The notes under the pieces were generated by a model. The model was given only the letters and a program-made list of their open reading frames with translations. It was not told the DNA's origin and ran no database searches. 64,000 nucleotides of DNA from Chrysomallon squamiferum (lineage: Eukaryota > Mollusca > Gastropoda > Neomphalida > Peltospiridae), in contig CM022672.1 in the NCBI GenBank assembly GCA_012295275.1, positions 233,568-297,567 of the forward strand, read 5' to 3'. The number at the start of each line of letters is the position of its first letter. Positions within the stretch are counted from its first letter, which is position 1. This document shows positions 1-13,600 of this stretch, piece by piece. A program made the translations under genes and the position numbers.

Positions 1-440
1 AGACATGATAATAATAAAGTATTTTACAAGATTTATAATTATAATACAATAGATAAATTTTACAAGACAAGATAATAATACAGTAGATAAATTTTACAAG
101 ACTTAAGATAATAATAAAGTATTTTACGATACGTAAGATAATAATAATACAATAGATAAATTTTACCAGACTTAAGATAGTAATAAAGTATTTTACAAGA
201 TTTAAGATAGTAATAAAGTATTTGACAAGATTTAAGATAGTAATAAAGTATTTTACAAGATTTAAGATAGTAATAAAGTATTTGACAAGATTTAAGATAA
301 TAATAAAGTATTTTACAAGACTTAAGATAATAATAAAATATTTGCCAAAATTTAAGATGTTAATAAAGTAGATATATTTTATTTTTTTACATTGAAGTGT
401 GATAATAATAAAGTAAACAGTTATAATGTTTGTTATTTAG
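1..440. repeat. Intronic minisatellite upstream of the first visible exon
   Basis: About 28-30 bp tandem units built on 'taataaagtattttacaaga' fill most of 1-370. This is the intron before the first visible exon of the VWDE-like gene; the acceptor is 'tgttatttag' ending at 440. No coding sequence was seen. The gene therefore starts beyond the left edge. Confidence 0.85.
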
Positions 441-2099
441 TTAACGGATGACACTAAGTGGACGCTGGCTGCTGTGGACACTATCACAGTTCAGTGCTTA
501 ACTGAGGTCAGTACAAGAGTGGACCTGTGGGTCAGTATTGATGGTCAGTATCAGCCTCCACCAGCAGTGACCAGTGTCATTTGTATCAATGACTGCAGTG
601 GCCATGGGAATTGTTCCAAAGGTAAATTTTAGTTTCATGCAAACATAAACACATAAAGCTCATATATATGTATATATATATATATATATCAGTAATTTCT
701 ATATGGTTTTACAGGAGAGTGTATTTGTGAAAACAACTGGATTGGAGAAGATTGTTCTGTGAATGCCACCAAGCCACCAGTCATCTCAGTTTTCAAAGCT
801 GGTGAGCTGTGTGATGTGGACAGAAATACAAACTGTAAACAACTTGTTGTGATTGGAAGTGGTTTTGTAGAAAGTGTCACATCAGTTTGTCAAATCACAG
901 AAATCTCAGTGAGTGGTTTTAACAGTAACAGAAGATAAACCTGTACAAACATATTTAAATATATTAACATGACACATATATAGACATACATGAAAGATTT
1001 ATACACATTCATGGCACATATACACATACGTGACAGATTTATACATATTCATGACACATATACACATACATAACAGATTTATACACATTCATCATACATG
1101 GTACATATGCACAAATGTGATAAATTTGAAATATTTAGATAGCTCTGTAGATAAATTTTATTCTTACATTCTTTAAGTCACATTCATCAGTAAACACCTC
1201 TTAAAGTGATAATTCACGAGACTGCAGCTTTCAAAGCAATAATATAACTAACTACCAACTGATTGGCTATCCCTGGACAAGATTCTGAAGGAAGACTTAA
1301 TATAAGATTCTTTTTTGTGGTTTCTTTATACCTTTTCATTTGAAAGTTAATAGCCAAGTTCCTATGTTGTTTGGATGTTGTTGATATTTTATTTTTGAAA
1401 AATTTATTCATATCTGGTTAAACCTTTTCAGATTGGTGGTAGGTTTGATGGGAATGCAACCTATACAGTTAACACAACATTCATAAGCAGTAATGTTGTA
1501 GTTTGTCAGCTTCACTCTGACAGCAGTGTCAATGTCACTGTTAGCAATGATGGTAAATACTGGAGTGAAAGCAGGAAATACATCATCTACAACTCTGCAT
1601 GTGAAACATGTACAACTACACAGTGTACATCTAGAGTAAGTCTTGTACTTATCTGCACAGTACATTGTGTGAGTGCGTTACATGTGTCAGTCATTTGCAA
1701 GATTCACATAAGACAGATAAATGTTTAGTTTGAGAATAAATGTTGCATATTAACAGTAAACTTTGTATATTAATAGTATATATTATATTTTAACACTAAA
1801 CATTGTAAACTGACAGTAAATGCTTTATACTGACAATAAAGAGTGATTATTAATAATTAATAGTAAATGTTGTGTGTTTTCAGACAGACATCTGTGTTAT
1901 TGATGGAGCATGCTTTGACTGTGGCTCAGTCTTTATTGATGATCCAACTAAATTTTGTAATATAAGCAAAAACAAGACAGAATGGACTCCAATATCAGGT
2001 GATCATTTCTTGTTGGTTTTAATAACAGAAATCTGTTTCACCAGATCATCTAATTAATTAATATAATAGATATATTTATCAAACAACAATTTACTTTGT

Positions 2100-2163
<64 letters not shown>

Positions 2164-5100
2164 TTTTGTTGTTGTTAGTATTAGTATAATTTGACAATAC
2201 TACCAGATAATGACATAACTTTTACAGTGACATTCATATTTCACATAATAGTCTGCATATTGATCTACACAACATCTAATTTGTGATGAAAGTATGGATG
2301 TATTTAACAACTCATCAAAGACATGGTATCCAGTATTTCTGGTTTTTGTTTGTTGACATGAATAAACTGACAGTGCAATGATGTATTACTTTAATTAGAC
2401 ATGTTATTTTACAGCCACACAAACACTTGCACACCGCTTCAAATTCCTCTCTGTGCAAGAAGATACATTAAAAACTTCACCATCAGATCTTGACATCAAG
2501 GGATCTGTCACTCTTCAGCAAGGAAAAGGGGGAGACTATGCTATAAGTCTGAACACAGCAGATTCTGCTATTCACTTCCAAACAGAAAATATTTTATCAG
2601 TGCCAGAGGACTGTTCTGTAGGTTTTCTCTTTAAGTTCTACATCAAGTTCTTCTCTGTGTGTAACAACATGTACATCCTGACAACAGGTGGAGACTTGAA
2701 CAACTCAACTGGGATTGCTGTTTACTACTTGCATCAGTCCATCTATTTCACTGTTAGCACAAAGGACAAAATCTGGACAGTGACCTCACCTCTGCCAGTC
2801 CTAAAACGTTTCCATGACTTCCGAGTGAGCTGGAGTAAGACTCTGGGACTTGAGGTTGATGTCAATGGGGGATCCCTGGTTACAACAAAGAAGTTTTACA
2901 CTCACAGGGATCAGGGATCCAACACCCACAAGCTTGTTATAGGAGGACCACTCACTGGTGCCGAAGTCTGCTCTCGGCAGTTTGTGTTTGGAGGTTTGGA
3001 AATCTTCAGAGCCCCGACTCTTGTACTGACTTCACTTAATGTCATTACAGGTATGTATGTACTCACAATACTAAGTTTCATCACTTACATCTGCTCACAG
3101 AGTATTACAACATATATTATAGCTTTGATTAAAATCATTTATATTTTTCTTTTTGACAGAACTTCCTGTTTTGACACAGACTCCAGTGCTGTCTGTTGTA
3201 ATGGATACAACAAGAAATGAATCTGTGTTTAAGTGTGACTTTGTTGCTCTCACAGAGGGAAGTGTAATTTACAGGTTGCAGTGGTTTGTAAATGGAAGTT
3301 TCCAACGAGAACAAAGAGTGACAAGCAAACCATCATCAGATTTCTTTAATGAATCTGAATACACAGCCTGGGAATATGGAACTAATGTAAGTATACTGTT
3401 TTCATCTTATACATGCTGGTAGTATGAAACTAACATAAGTGTATTGTACACATCTTATACAGGATGGCAGTATAAAACTAATAAAAGTCTATTGAATACA
3501 GTCTGAAAGTATGAAATTAATGTAAGTGTATTGAATACAGCCTGGCAGTATGAAACTAAAATAAGGTATTGAATATAGTCTGGCAGTATGAAACTAATGT
3601 CAGCATACTGTATACATCTTATACAGTCTGGCAGTATGGAAACAACCACACCATCAGTACAGTGTTTTGTGATTTGACATGCATTTGTTTTTACAGGTAC
3701 AGTGCAGGGTGACACCATGTTATTCATTTGACTGTAACAACACATATGGACCTGTCCAGAGAAGCAACATCATATCACTGGGAATACAGGTTTAGTAGCT
3801 TATTTCAGTTTTTAAACTGTGTACAACACTTTTTACCTACTCTTTTCTTTAAAATAATAAGTTCTGTGTGTGTGTGTGTGTGTTTGTATATATAAATGTA
3901 TCAAGTTATTAAATAGAAAAATAAAGTTATTAATTAGTATGCATGGATAATTATGTAAGAGAAAGAAGCTAATAAACAAATTCTTGTTAATATGTACAGG
4001 TAAAACAAACAAAGATTGTGGTCACTGAAGGTTTAAAAGATTCAAAAGTTGACATCATCAGCACCGTGCCACCACGTCTGCTCTGTCCAGCAGGGAAACG
4101 CTCCAATGCCTCCGTTGTAGTCAACACCATGTTTGGAAACCTCACCCAGGGTCAGAACAAATGTGCCAATGACAAGATTCTCATCCAGGCAGTTATTGGT
4201 AGTCTGTCAAATAACAAAGACAGGTATTATTGTCAAATAACAAACTGTAATATTGTGTAATAACAAACGCAGAGGTGTTTATTTATTTATTTATTTATTT
4301 TAATTTATTTTATTATTTTATTTATTTATTTATTTATTTATTTACCTCCTGTAGATGTGGAGGTAGCATTGTGACAGCAAACTGGGAATCTGGACTGAGT
4401 GTTCCAATCAGAGCCACAGTGGACAGGGTGAGGGATGGACAAGCTGTTGGCCAGTTGCTGATCACTATCTCTGTGTTGTGTGAAGGAGAAGTTCAGTACA
4501 CTCACCAAGTCTCACCAGTAGAGGTCAGCTATTGGTTAATTAAAATATCTCACAACTACTGGTTAATTACAGTATCTCACAACTACTGGTTAATTACAGT
4601 ATCTCACAACTACTGGTTAATTAAAATATCTCACAATTACTGGTTAATTAAAATATCTCACAACTAGTGATTAATTACAGTATCTCACAACTACTGGTTA
4701 ATTACAGTATCTCACAACTACTGGTTAATTAAAATATCTCACAATTACTGGTTAATTACAGTATCTCACAACTACTGGTTAATTACAATATCTCACAACT
4801 ACTGGTTAATTAAAATATATCGCTAGCAACTGTTGACGTAAATATAATAATAAATACTGACAGATAAAAATTAGTGGTGATACTATACAATTTGTATAAT
4901 AAGTACAAGTTTATATAATTGTTTAATTAGATATTAATATAACTGTGTAATTACAGGTGTATATACTTATATAATTACAGGTGATAATTAAAGACAGAGA
5001 TTCAGCCTCAACCTGCAGCTCTGTCAATGATCCACACATCACAACATTTGATGGCAGGTAGGCGACTGTCATTTGTTTAATAATTTGATGTGCTACTATT

Positions 5101-7637
5101 AATTTAACTTTGTTTATGTTACTGTTTATATTTGTTATATTTCAGATTGTACAACAATTATTTTGAGGGTGAGTTTGTTCTGTACAAACACAGCACCTTG
5201 CCATATGAGGTAAGTTGTAAACTTGTCTTACTTACAGATTAGTTTTTTTATTGTCCCTCTACTCTTATACAAATAGAGATGGTATGTACACTTGATGTAT
5301 TAATAAAGGTTTAAACAGGTGTTAATACATATATATAACTTTTAAGGTATTAAGTGTAATATGTATATAACTTTAAATATTACATGTAATAATACATGTA
5401 CACAGCTTTCATAACAGTCTTAGGCAAGTAAATAATTACAATATTAGACATATTAATAAAAGTATGTGTCGTGTTCTAATTATGTATATAACAGTATCTT
5501 ATTGTGGTGATATATGTAATTTTTAATATTATAGGTGCATGCTTTCTACCGATCATGTAGACACAAAGCATCATGTAACTGTGCTGTTGCTGTCCGAGTG
5601 GATGATGATGTGATTCTTGTGGACCGATGTGGAGCTAAAAGTAGACCAAGCAGGAGAACACCAATGAGTGTCAAGATTTTCCGTAATGGAGTAATGACAC
5701 CAGGAGTCCAGGTACTCAGATACAATGGAGGCAAGAAGTACCAGGTAAATCAGTTTATATAGTATCATGTGTGTCAGCTATACAAGTTCTTTATGAGTTT
5801 ATTTAGTGTTACAGGTGTCAGATATATAAGTTTTCTATGAGTTTATGTAGTATCATGCATATTGGATGTATTATGAACTATCATGTTTATCATCTATACA
5901 AATTCTCAGAGAATTTATGTAGCATTGTGTCTATTAGATATACAAGTTCTCTATAACAGTTCATTGAATTTGTTTGCTAATAATCACTTCATTATGTCAT
6001 TTGTGTTTTAGATAATCTTGCCAACTGGGACTACAGTGCAAGTTCAGAATGGAAAAGGAAGAACACCTGAGTTCATCAATGTCTGGATTACAGCATCTCC
6101 AGCAGATCTCTTTAATACACTTGGTAAGTGTTGACATGTAAAGAATGGTAAGTGTTGGTATTTACATGGTAATTATTAATGTGGATATGATAAATATTGT
6201 TATATTCACTTGTTGATGTATTATTTATTTCCACTATGTGTCTAATTAATCTACATATGAAGGTTTGTGTGTGATGTTTCAGGACTGTGTGGTATGTTTG
6301 ACAATGAAAAGAGCAATGACCTCACCTATCCTGATGGGTCAGTGTACAATGGAAGGTCCAGACAGCCTGATGAGTTCTCCAGCAAGTGGAGGTATGTTGA
6401 AATTTATACAAATATTATCACAGAGACTGTAGCAATCATTTAAGTTGAAATTATAAAGAAATAATAATAATAATGATAATGTCATTGTTCCAAAAACAAT
6501 CACAGTGTCATATGTAATTTAGAGTAAAAGCTGAGAACACACTGTACAATGGATACTGTCCAGATGATGCTGATGCTGAGAGTTCAACAGAGTACTGTGA
6601 CTGTCGTGAGAATCATGATGTCAGCTGCAGTGACACCAAGTTCCTCCTCGACTGTTCTCCACCAGCAGACACTGGCAGAACAAAGAGGAAACGATGTGAG
6701 TAGTGAGCAGATGTTTTTAACACAGTGATATAACTTACATCTCTTTACGTCTGTGTCTATGTTACATTTGATATATTTGTAACACAGTGATATATCTTAC
6801 ATCTCTTTATATCTCTTTTTGTCTGCATTACATTTAATAAGTTTGTTTCTGTGTTACATTTATAAATGTATTATATCTGTACATCATAGTATTATAAATA
6901 CTGTATACATATCCATTGTGTAAACTGTTATATGTTTTATAATGTATTTCATGAACTCTCTTGTTAAAGATGAAGACATAACCAAAGACCTGACTGAAAT
7001 GGCTGTGAGTCCAACTAAATGTGGCAGTGTTGAACAGGGAGACATCTTTGAATATGATGTCAAGTACTTCTTTCCAGTAAGTGTACATACAGATAGAACA
7101 TGTGGTAGTTACAGGACAGTTAACTCATCTTTTCTCAGCTTTCAGTTACTACTGAGATTTGTGATGGCAAAATGTATATTGTGACTTGGCAGTAAATAAA
7201 TAAATACTACATATACTAAATCATAAATATTTGTTATTGGAAAATGGATATTTAACATGTTTAATAAAGATAATGGACAATACTAATGTTAATTTTTATT
7301 AAAAGTGGGTGCCAATGCTTATTCTGTTCAGACAGCCCTGTTCCTAGTATTGCTCTATCAGATTATTCTCTCATACAAACATAACAAAGTTAATCTGATG
7401 TATTAATCAGTTGTTAAAGTATGTTTTTATTGTTACTGCTTAGTCATTTTATTAGGTATAACTTTTATCTGTTGTTTGCAGGAGGCAGCCTGGCCTACAC
7501 CAAGTGGGATGGAGTATGCTGATGTGAAGGCTTACTGTGAGAAAGTTGTAAAAGCATCTGCATCAGCCAGTGGTTGTTTGCGAACAGTTGCAACCAGTTA
7601 CCAAACAGCCCTTGATTCATGTATCATGGACATACAG
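441..7637 (+). CDS. Module 1 of the VWDE-like protein (17 exons, 1017 codons)
   Basis: Exons: 441-621, 715-908, 1432-1635, 1884-1998, 2415-3050, 3160-3386, 3697-3789, 4000-4223, 4355-4523, 4981-5057, 5146-5209, 5535-5743, 6012-6123, 6283-6391, 6523-6695, 6970-7077, 7482-7637. The first exon is the tail of an earlier vWD module plus the start of an EGF (INDCSGHGNCSKG), so at least one more module lies upstream. The EGF finishes in exon 2 and runs into an IPT/TIG-like sandwich ending 'VSNDGKYWS'. The 636-base exon is the LamG-type domain. Exons 6-7 are Ig-like (Cys and Trp at the expected spacing). Exons 8-9 are the spacer, and 10-15 the vWD (SVNDPHITTFDG, ASCNCAVAV, GLCGMFDNEKSNDL). Exons 16-17 are the AWPTPSG Cys region. 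A basic KRKR sits at the end of the vWD. The intron between exons 8 and 9 is absent from all other modules. The summed length is an exact multiple of three. Confidence 0.85.
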
Positions 7638-10600
7638 GTTAGAGTTTTCAGTACACATAATCATATATCATTTCATACATCAAGAGTTGTTTTAACGTCA
7701 GACACATTAACTCATAATTAAAACATGACAAAGAAGTTGTTTTATTTGTAATTATGTTTGAGTCTGTTTCTTCTTATAAAAGTGTTTATTATAGGTTAAA
7801 TTGTACCACTAACAACACACAAGTGTTCATGTGTTAATTGCAGGTTAGTTTGTAAATACAATACCAGTAACAACACACGTGTTCATAGTGTGTTATTTGC
7901 AGGTTAGTTTGTAAATACAATACAAGTAACAACACACAAATGTTCATAGTGTGTTATTTGCAGATTAGTTTGTAAATACAATACCAGTAACAACACACAA
8001 GTGTTCATAGTGTGTTAGTTTGTAAATACAATACCAGTAACAACACACAAGTGTTCATAGTGTATTATTTGCAGATAACTGATGACAAGACGTGGGCAGA
8101 GGAGATGCTAGCTAACATCAAGGAGCAGTGTCTGATAAAGATTTCATTTGACATTTCTCTGTGGACCAGACAGGATGGCTCAGTAGTCATGCCAGACATT
8201 TTTAGCTCCATCTGCCCAGGTGACTGCAGCACACATGGAAACTGCTCACAAGGTTTGTCTTTAATTGATGATAAAAGGTAGTGATACAACTTTATGTTTA
8301 AAACATTATACTGATAAAACTTTGTGTTTATAATGTAGACTAAGTGATAATATTTAAATTTGTATAAAGTTTTCTATAACTGATGTTCTAAAATTGTTAT
8401 GTATAATTTTTATAATTATTTCTGCCTTGTACTATTAAACTGTGACCATTCATGAATCTTCTGTTTACAGAAACTGACAAGTATATTTACAACACGTCTC
8501 TTTGTGTAACTGTTATCTGTTTGTAGTAACAGTATGAAATATATCTGTAACAAGTCTTGTTATGTAAATAACTGTGAAATTATTTTACAGGAACATGTGA
8601 GTGTCAAGAAGGCTTTGCTGGAGATGACTGTTCTGTTAATGTAACAGCAGCACCAACGTTAGAGTCACTGAAACGTGACATGTGTGACATCCGTGTTGAT
8701 GATCGCTGTGGAGACATCATTGTCTTTGGAGGACCATTTGTGAAATCAGCCAGTCTTACTTGTCATCTTACAGTTCTAACTGTTAGTATGACTTTGATTT
8801 GTCTGTAGTTAAATCTACCGTCACCTTTATTCTAGCTACAGTTTAATAAACCTTTACCTTTATATCTACAGTTTAATATATCTTTAACTTCGAAAACTGA
8901 ATGACATTTCTGATGTTACATGTCACTGTTACATCTTTCTTCTTTTTCATTCACATTTATACTACAGAAAGGGGAGAAAAGATCAACAGTTTGCAAGAAA
9001 AATTAAATGTGCTATTTTATTATGTCTGGATTTTAATTGAAAAATGTTAATATATCTATCTTTTAAAACTTACTGATGATTTAAATGTTAGTATTAATTC
9101 TGACATTAACTTCTATTATCTTTTTGACTGATGTTAACTATTTGACTGTTGGTAAACAATACTGATATTAATCTACATGTTAACACTTCTCATATTACTA
9201 CATTTCTTCCAGAAACAAAATGATGGCAGTTTCCAGGAAGGAAGTACAAAAAAAGTGCCTGCAATTTTTATCAGTTCAGAAATTGTTATTTGCCGTGTTG
9301 ATGATGAGGCTAGCTACATGGTTGCAGTGAGCAATGATGGAAGAACATTAAGTGAGAAGAAGAAGTACATCAAGTATGACTCAAACTGTGAGGTGTGCAC
9401 ACTGGAGAAATGTGTCCCACAAGTGAGTCTGTATTAACACATCAATACATTTAACAAACAAACAAACAAACAAACAAACAAATAAACATTCTCTGTTTTT
9501 TGCAGAAAAATGTGTGTTTCATTGACAAAAGCTGCTACAAAGAGGGCTCAGTTAACCCAAAGAACAAAACACAGATTTGTACAACAACTACATCAACCAC
9601 ATCATGGTCTCATCTCAGCAGTAAGTAGTGTCAGTGCAGAACTGTGAGTAGTGAATCTGTGGAACTGTGGGTAGTAAATGTGAGTCTATAGACCTGAGTA
9701 GTGAATGTGTCGATAGAGAACTGTAAGTAGTGAATCTGTGTCAATATAGAACTGTAAGTAGTGAATCTGTGTCAATATAGAACTGTGAGTAGTGAATCTG
9801 TGAAACTGTGGGTAGTAAATGTGAGTCTATAGACCTGAGTAGTGAATGTGTTGATAGAGAACTGTAAGTAGTGAATCTGTGTCAATATAGAACTGTAAGT
9901 AGTGAATCTGTGTCAATATAGAACTGTGATAGAACTGTGAAACTGTGGGTAGTAAATGTGAATAGACCTGTGTGAATGTATCAATATAGAACTGTAAGTA
10001 GTGAATCTGTGTCAATATAGAACTGAATCTGTGGAACTGTGGGTAGTAAATGTGAGTCTATAGACCTGAAGTGAAGTGTCGATAGAGAACTGTAAGTAGT
10101 GAATCTGTGTCAATATAGAACTGTGAGTAGTGAATCTGTGTCAATATAGACCTGTGAGTAGTGAATCTGTGTCGATACAGAACTGTAAGTAGTGAATCTG
10201 TGTCGATATAGAACTGTAAGTAGTGAATCTGTGTCAATATAGAACTGTAAGTAGAGAATGTGAGTCAATATAGAACTGAGCAGTGAATTTGTGTCAGTGT
10301 AGAACTGAGTAGTGAATTTGCGTCAATACAGAATTGAGTAGTGAATGTGAGTCTATAGAACTGAGTAGAGAATGTGTGTCAATCTAGAACTGTGATTAGT
10401 GAATGTGTATCAGTCTAGAACTGTAAGTAGTGAATGTGCATCAATACAAAACAATCTAGTGAACAGTGAAGAAATCACCAAGTATCATGTATTTTAAATA
10501 CTATTTCAGTTAAAAAGTGACTATCAGAAGATTTGGCTTCCTGAACATTATTGGTAACCTTCTGCTGACAATGTCTGGCAGTCTGACACTTTATGGGAAG

Positions 10601-13600
10601 CCAATGTTTGTGACTGGACCTACAGGAGCCAAAGCTTTACTCCTTGATGGAAAACACGACTTTGTGGACTTTGGAAATATGTCAGACAGTTGCCTAGGAA
10701 ACCTGGCATTGTGCAAGTTTGGTCTTACAGTGTCATTCAAGCTTAAGCTCATCTCCTTCAGAAACAATGTGTACATCTTCTCCAGCGGTGATGACAATAT
10801 GGCTGGTATGGCCATGTGGTGGAGGAAGAATTACCTGTACTTGCGTGCTGTAACCTCTCGTTATGAGTGGGTGGTGAAAGCAAGGTTCAGTAAAAGAGCA
10901 TTCACAAACAAGTTTGTAAACATTGAGTTTTCATGGAGTCAGCAAGCTGGACTCAGCCTCTATTTTAATGGTCAAATGGTGGACAAGAAAGTGAAGGCAC
11001 GAAAAATTGGAGGATTCCGCATTTTTGGTCACAAGTTTTACTTTGGTCGTCATTATACAAAGAAACAGTTTGCACATTGTGTCATATCAGATTGGAATGT
11101 TGTGTTTGCTCACAAAGACATTGTCAGTGGGTTTGATATCAAACTGGGTAAGTTTTAATGTCTCACTTGAAGTCTCTAACTCATTCAGAAATATGTCAGT
11201 TGGTTTGGCATCAAATTGGATAAGTTATCTGTTTTATATTTTAAAATCTTAACTAAACATGGAAGTGGAATATGAATTAAGAAGCATCTGTTAAATAACA
11301 TCAAAGAAGTTTTGCTACTAAAATATATTTTATTTCAGACATATTTGTTATTTATGCTAGGATTCCATTGAGTAGTTGTTGTATTGGTTTTTAATGTTTT
11401 ATTCAGATCTACCTGAATTCAAACATGAACCAGAGCTTAGAATGGGTAAATCATCACTGGTGTGCTCAGCAAGTCGACTGGAACAAGCAGATCTGCAGTA
11501 TACTGTAAAGTGGCAAATCAACAGTAAAGTCATCATATCAGAGAAGATTGAGAATGTGTCTGACAGCAAACTGGAACATTCTCTGAACCACTCACTCATT
11601 GAACATCTCAGATTTGGAGACAAGATTTCCTGTTCCTTTTCTGCCTGTGTGGCTGCAAACTGTGAACAAAGTGCTGGGCCCTGGAGACAGAGTCGCCCTC
11701 TGGTGGCACAAGTTGAAGTGAGTATAGAGATATTAGCATGGGAACACATTAGTTTATAGTAACATCTAATTTCTGTGTGTAAATAGTATTTTTACTCGCA
11801 TAGTTTTAACAAAAAAACAACCAAAAGAATAAAGATTTTCTCAAACAGATAACATTTTGTAATGCACAACAAAAGTTTTACATGAAGTGTTATCATTTAC
11901 AGTTACTGACAGACAAACTGACTGTGTATGAAGGAGCAGCCTATGGCTACATTGAGGTGAAAGCAACCGTACCCCCCAAACTTCTGTGTAACCGTGACGA
12001 CCAAGACTGCCGACTAACTGTGCAGACAGAGCTGAAACGTGAGAGAAGAGAAGTGAAGTGTTTGACAGGGTTTGAGATTTCCCAGGCTGTGTTTGTCAGT
12101 CAAGGAGGCAGAGATGCATGTACATATGAGATACAGACAGAGAAGTGGTCTGATGTGCTGAGAATTGCAGTGAAGGGATCCATTGATGGCTTGAAAGACA
12201 GAGACAGGAAGAGAACAATCACTGTGACTGCCCACATTCTTGTGTCTCAACTGCAAGTTCAAAGTGTCACTGTGGGAGATGTCCAGGTATTTTATCTGTG
12301 TTTAGAATATACATATTTCTACCTCTGTCATTAGTAATTTGTATTCATAGTCCAGATACATTTTACAAATAGAGATATGTTAGTGAATTACTTTAGTACA
12401 AATAGTATTTTATAATCAAAACAATAATTTAAATTTATATGTATATTATATTATTTGCCAAATGTAATTTGTAATTTATTAAATTATGTTGATGTTCTAT
12501 TGTAATTTTTGAGACAAATATAAATATATTAAACTTATCTGTTGACAAAATAAGTACGAAGTGTTATATATAGAAGTAGAAGTAGATAATTAATTTGTTT
12601 TTTTTGTAAACAATAAAGATATAAAGATTCTGACACATTAATGTGAGACAAATTATTAGATATTTTAAAAAGATAAAACCGATATTTTAACAGCTGACTG
12701 TCAAGGACAGAGACAAGTCTGCTGTCTGTCTGTCTGTTGGTGACCCTCATTTTACAACATTTGACAAGAAGTAAGTTATTTTTTATTCAGATTTTCAAAT
12801 ATGATAAATATGTAATTTATTAAGATTTCATTAAAAAAATCATTGTTTTGATTTAAGATTAAGCATAGAGGCAATACAACAAAGTGTCAGTAATGAATGT
12901 TGTTATTTTACAGACGATACAACAACTACCTAGAGGGAGAGTTCATTCTGTACAGACACAAAACACTGCCATACGAGGTGAGTGTAATAAACACTATCAT
13001 TTAATACCTAGCTAACTTTATAAATTAATCTTTTATAGCCACCTACTACATTATAAGCTTCATCTGGATTGATCCCACTGTCAACTCACAGCCAGACATA
13101 TTATTATTATTACCATCATCATCATCATCATCATTATTAATATTTCTGTAATAAAATATTTTTTTAACAGATAAGAACATTTCTGCGTAACTGCAATGGG
13201 AAGGCTTCATGTAACTGTGCAGTGGCTGTCAAGTCTGGAGATGATATCATTGTCATTGATCGCTGTGGTGCAAAGAAAGGTGGCAGACGTCGACCAATAA
13301 TACCACGATTGTATCTGAATGGAGAACTCACTGCACAGACTCAGATAATCAGACACAGTGGAGGCAGGAAATATCAGGTATTAAAATGCAAAGTATTAGA
13401 TACACACCCAGGTAATATCAGGTATAGAGTATTAGATATACGCTGATTGGCATTCTATGTAAAACAACAAATACTGAGATATGTTAAAAGTATTATTTGT
13501 TTTCAGGTGATACTGCCTACAGGGGGGATTGTTACTGTACAGTATGGGAGAGGAGTAACAGCAAAGTTCCTCACTGTTTCATACAAAGCATCTTCTGTTG

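Noticed and set aside
10517-11158. Independent gene starting with GTG at 10517
   Set aside because: It is the LamG exon of module 2 read after the homopolymer shift; it ends at a standard donor and aligns with four sister exons.
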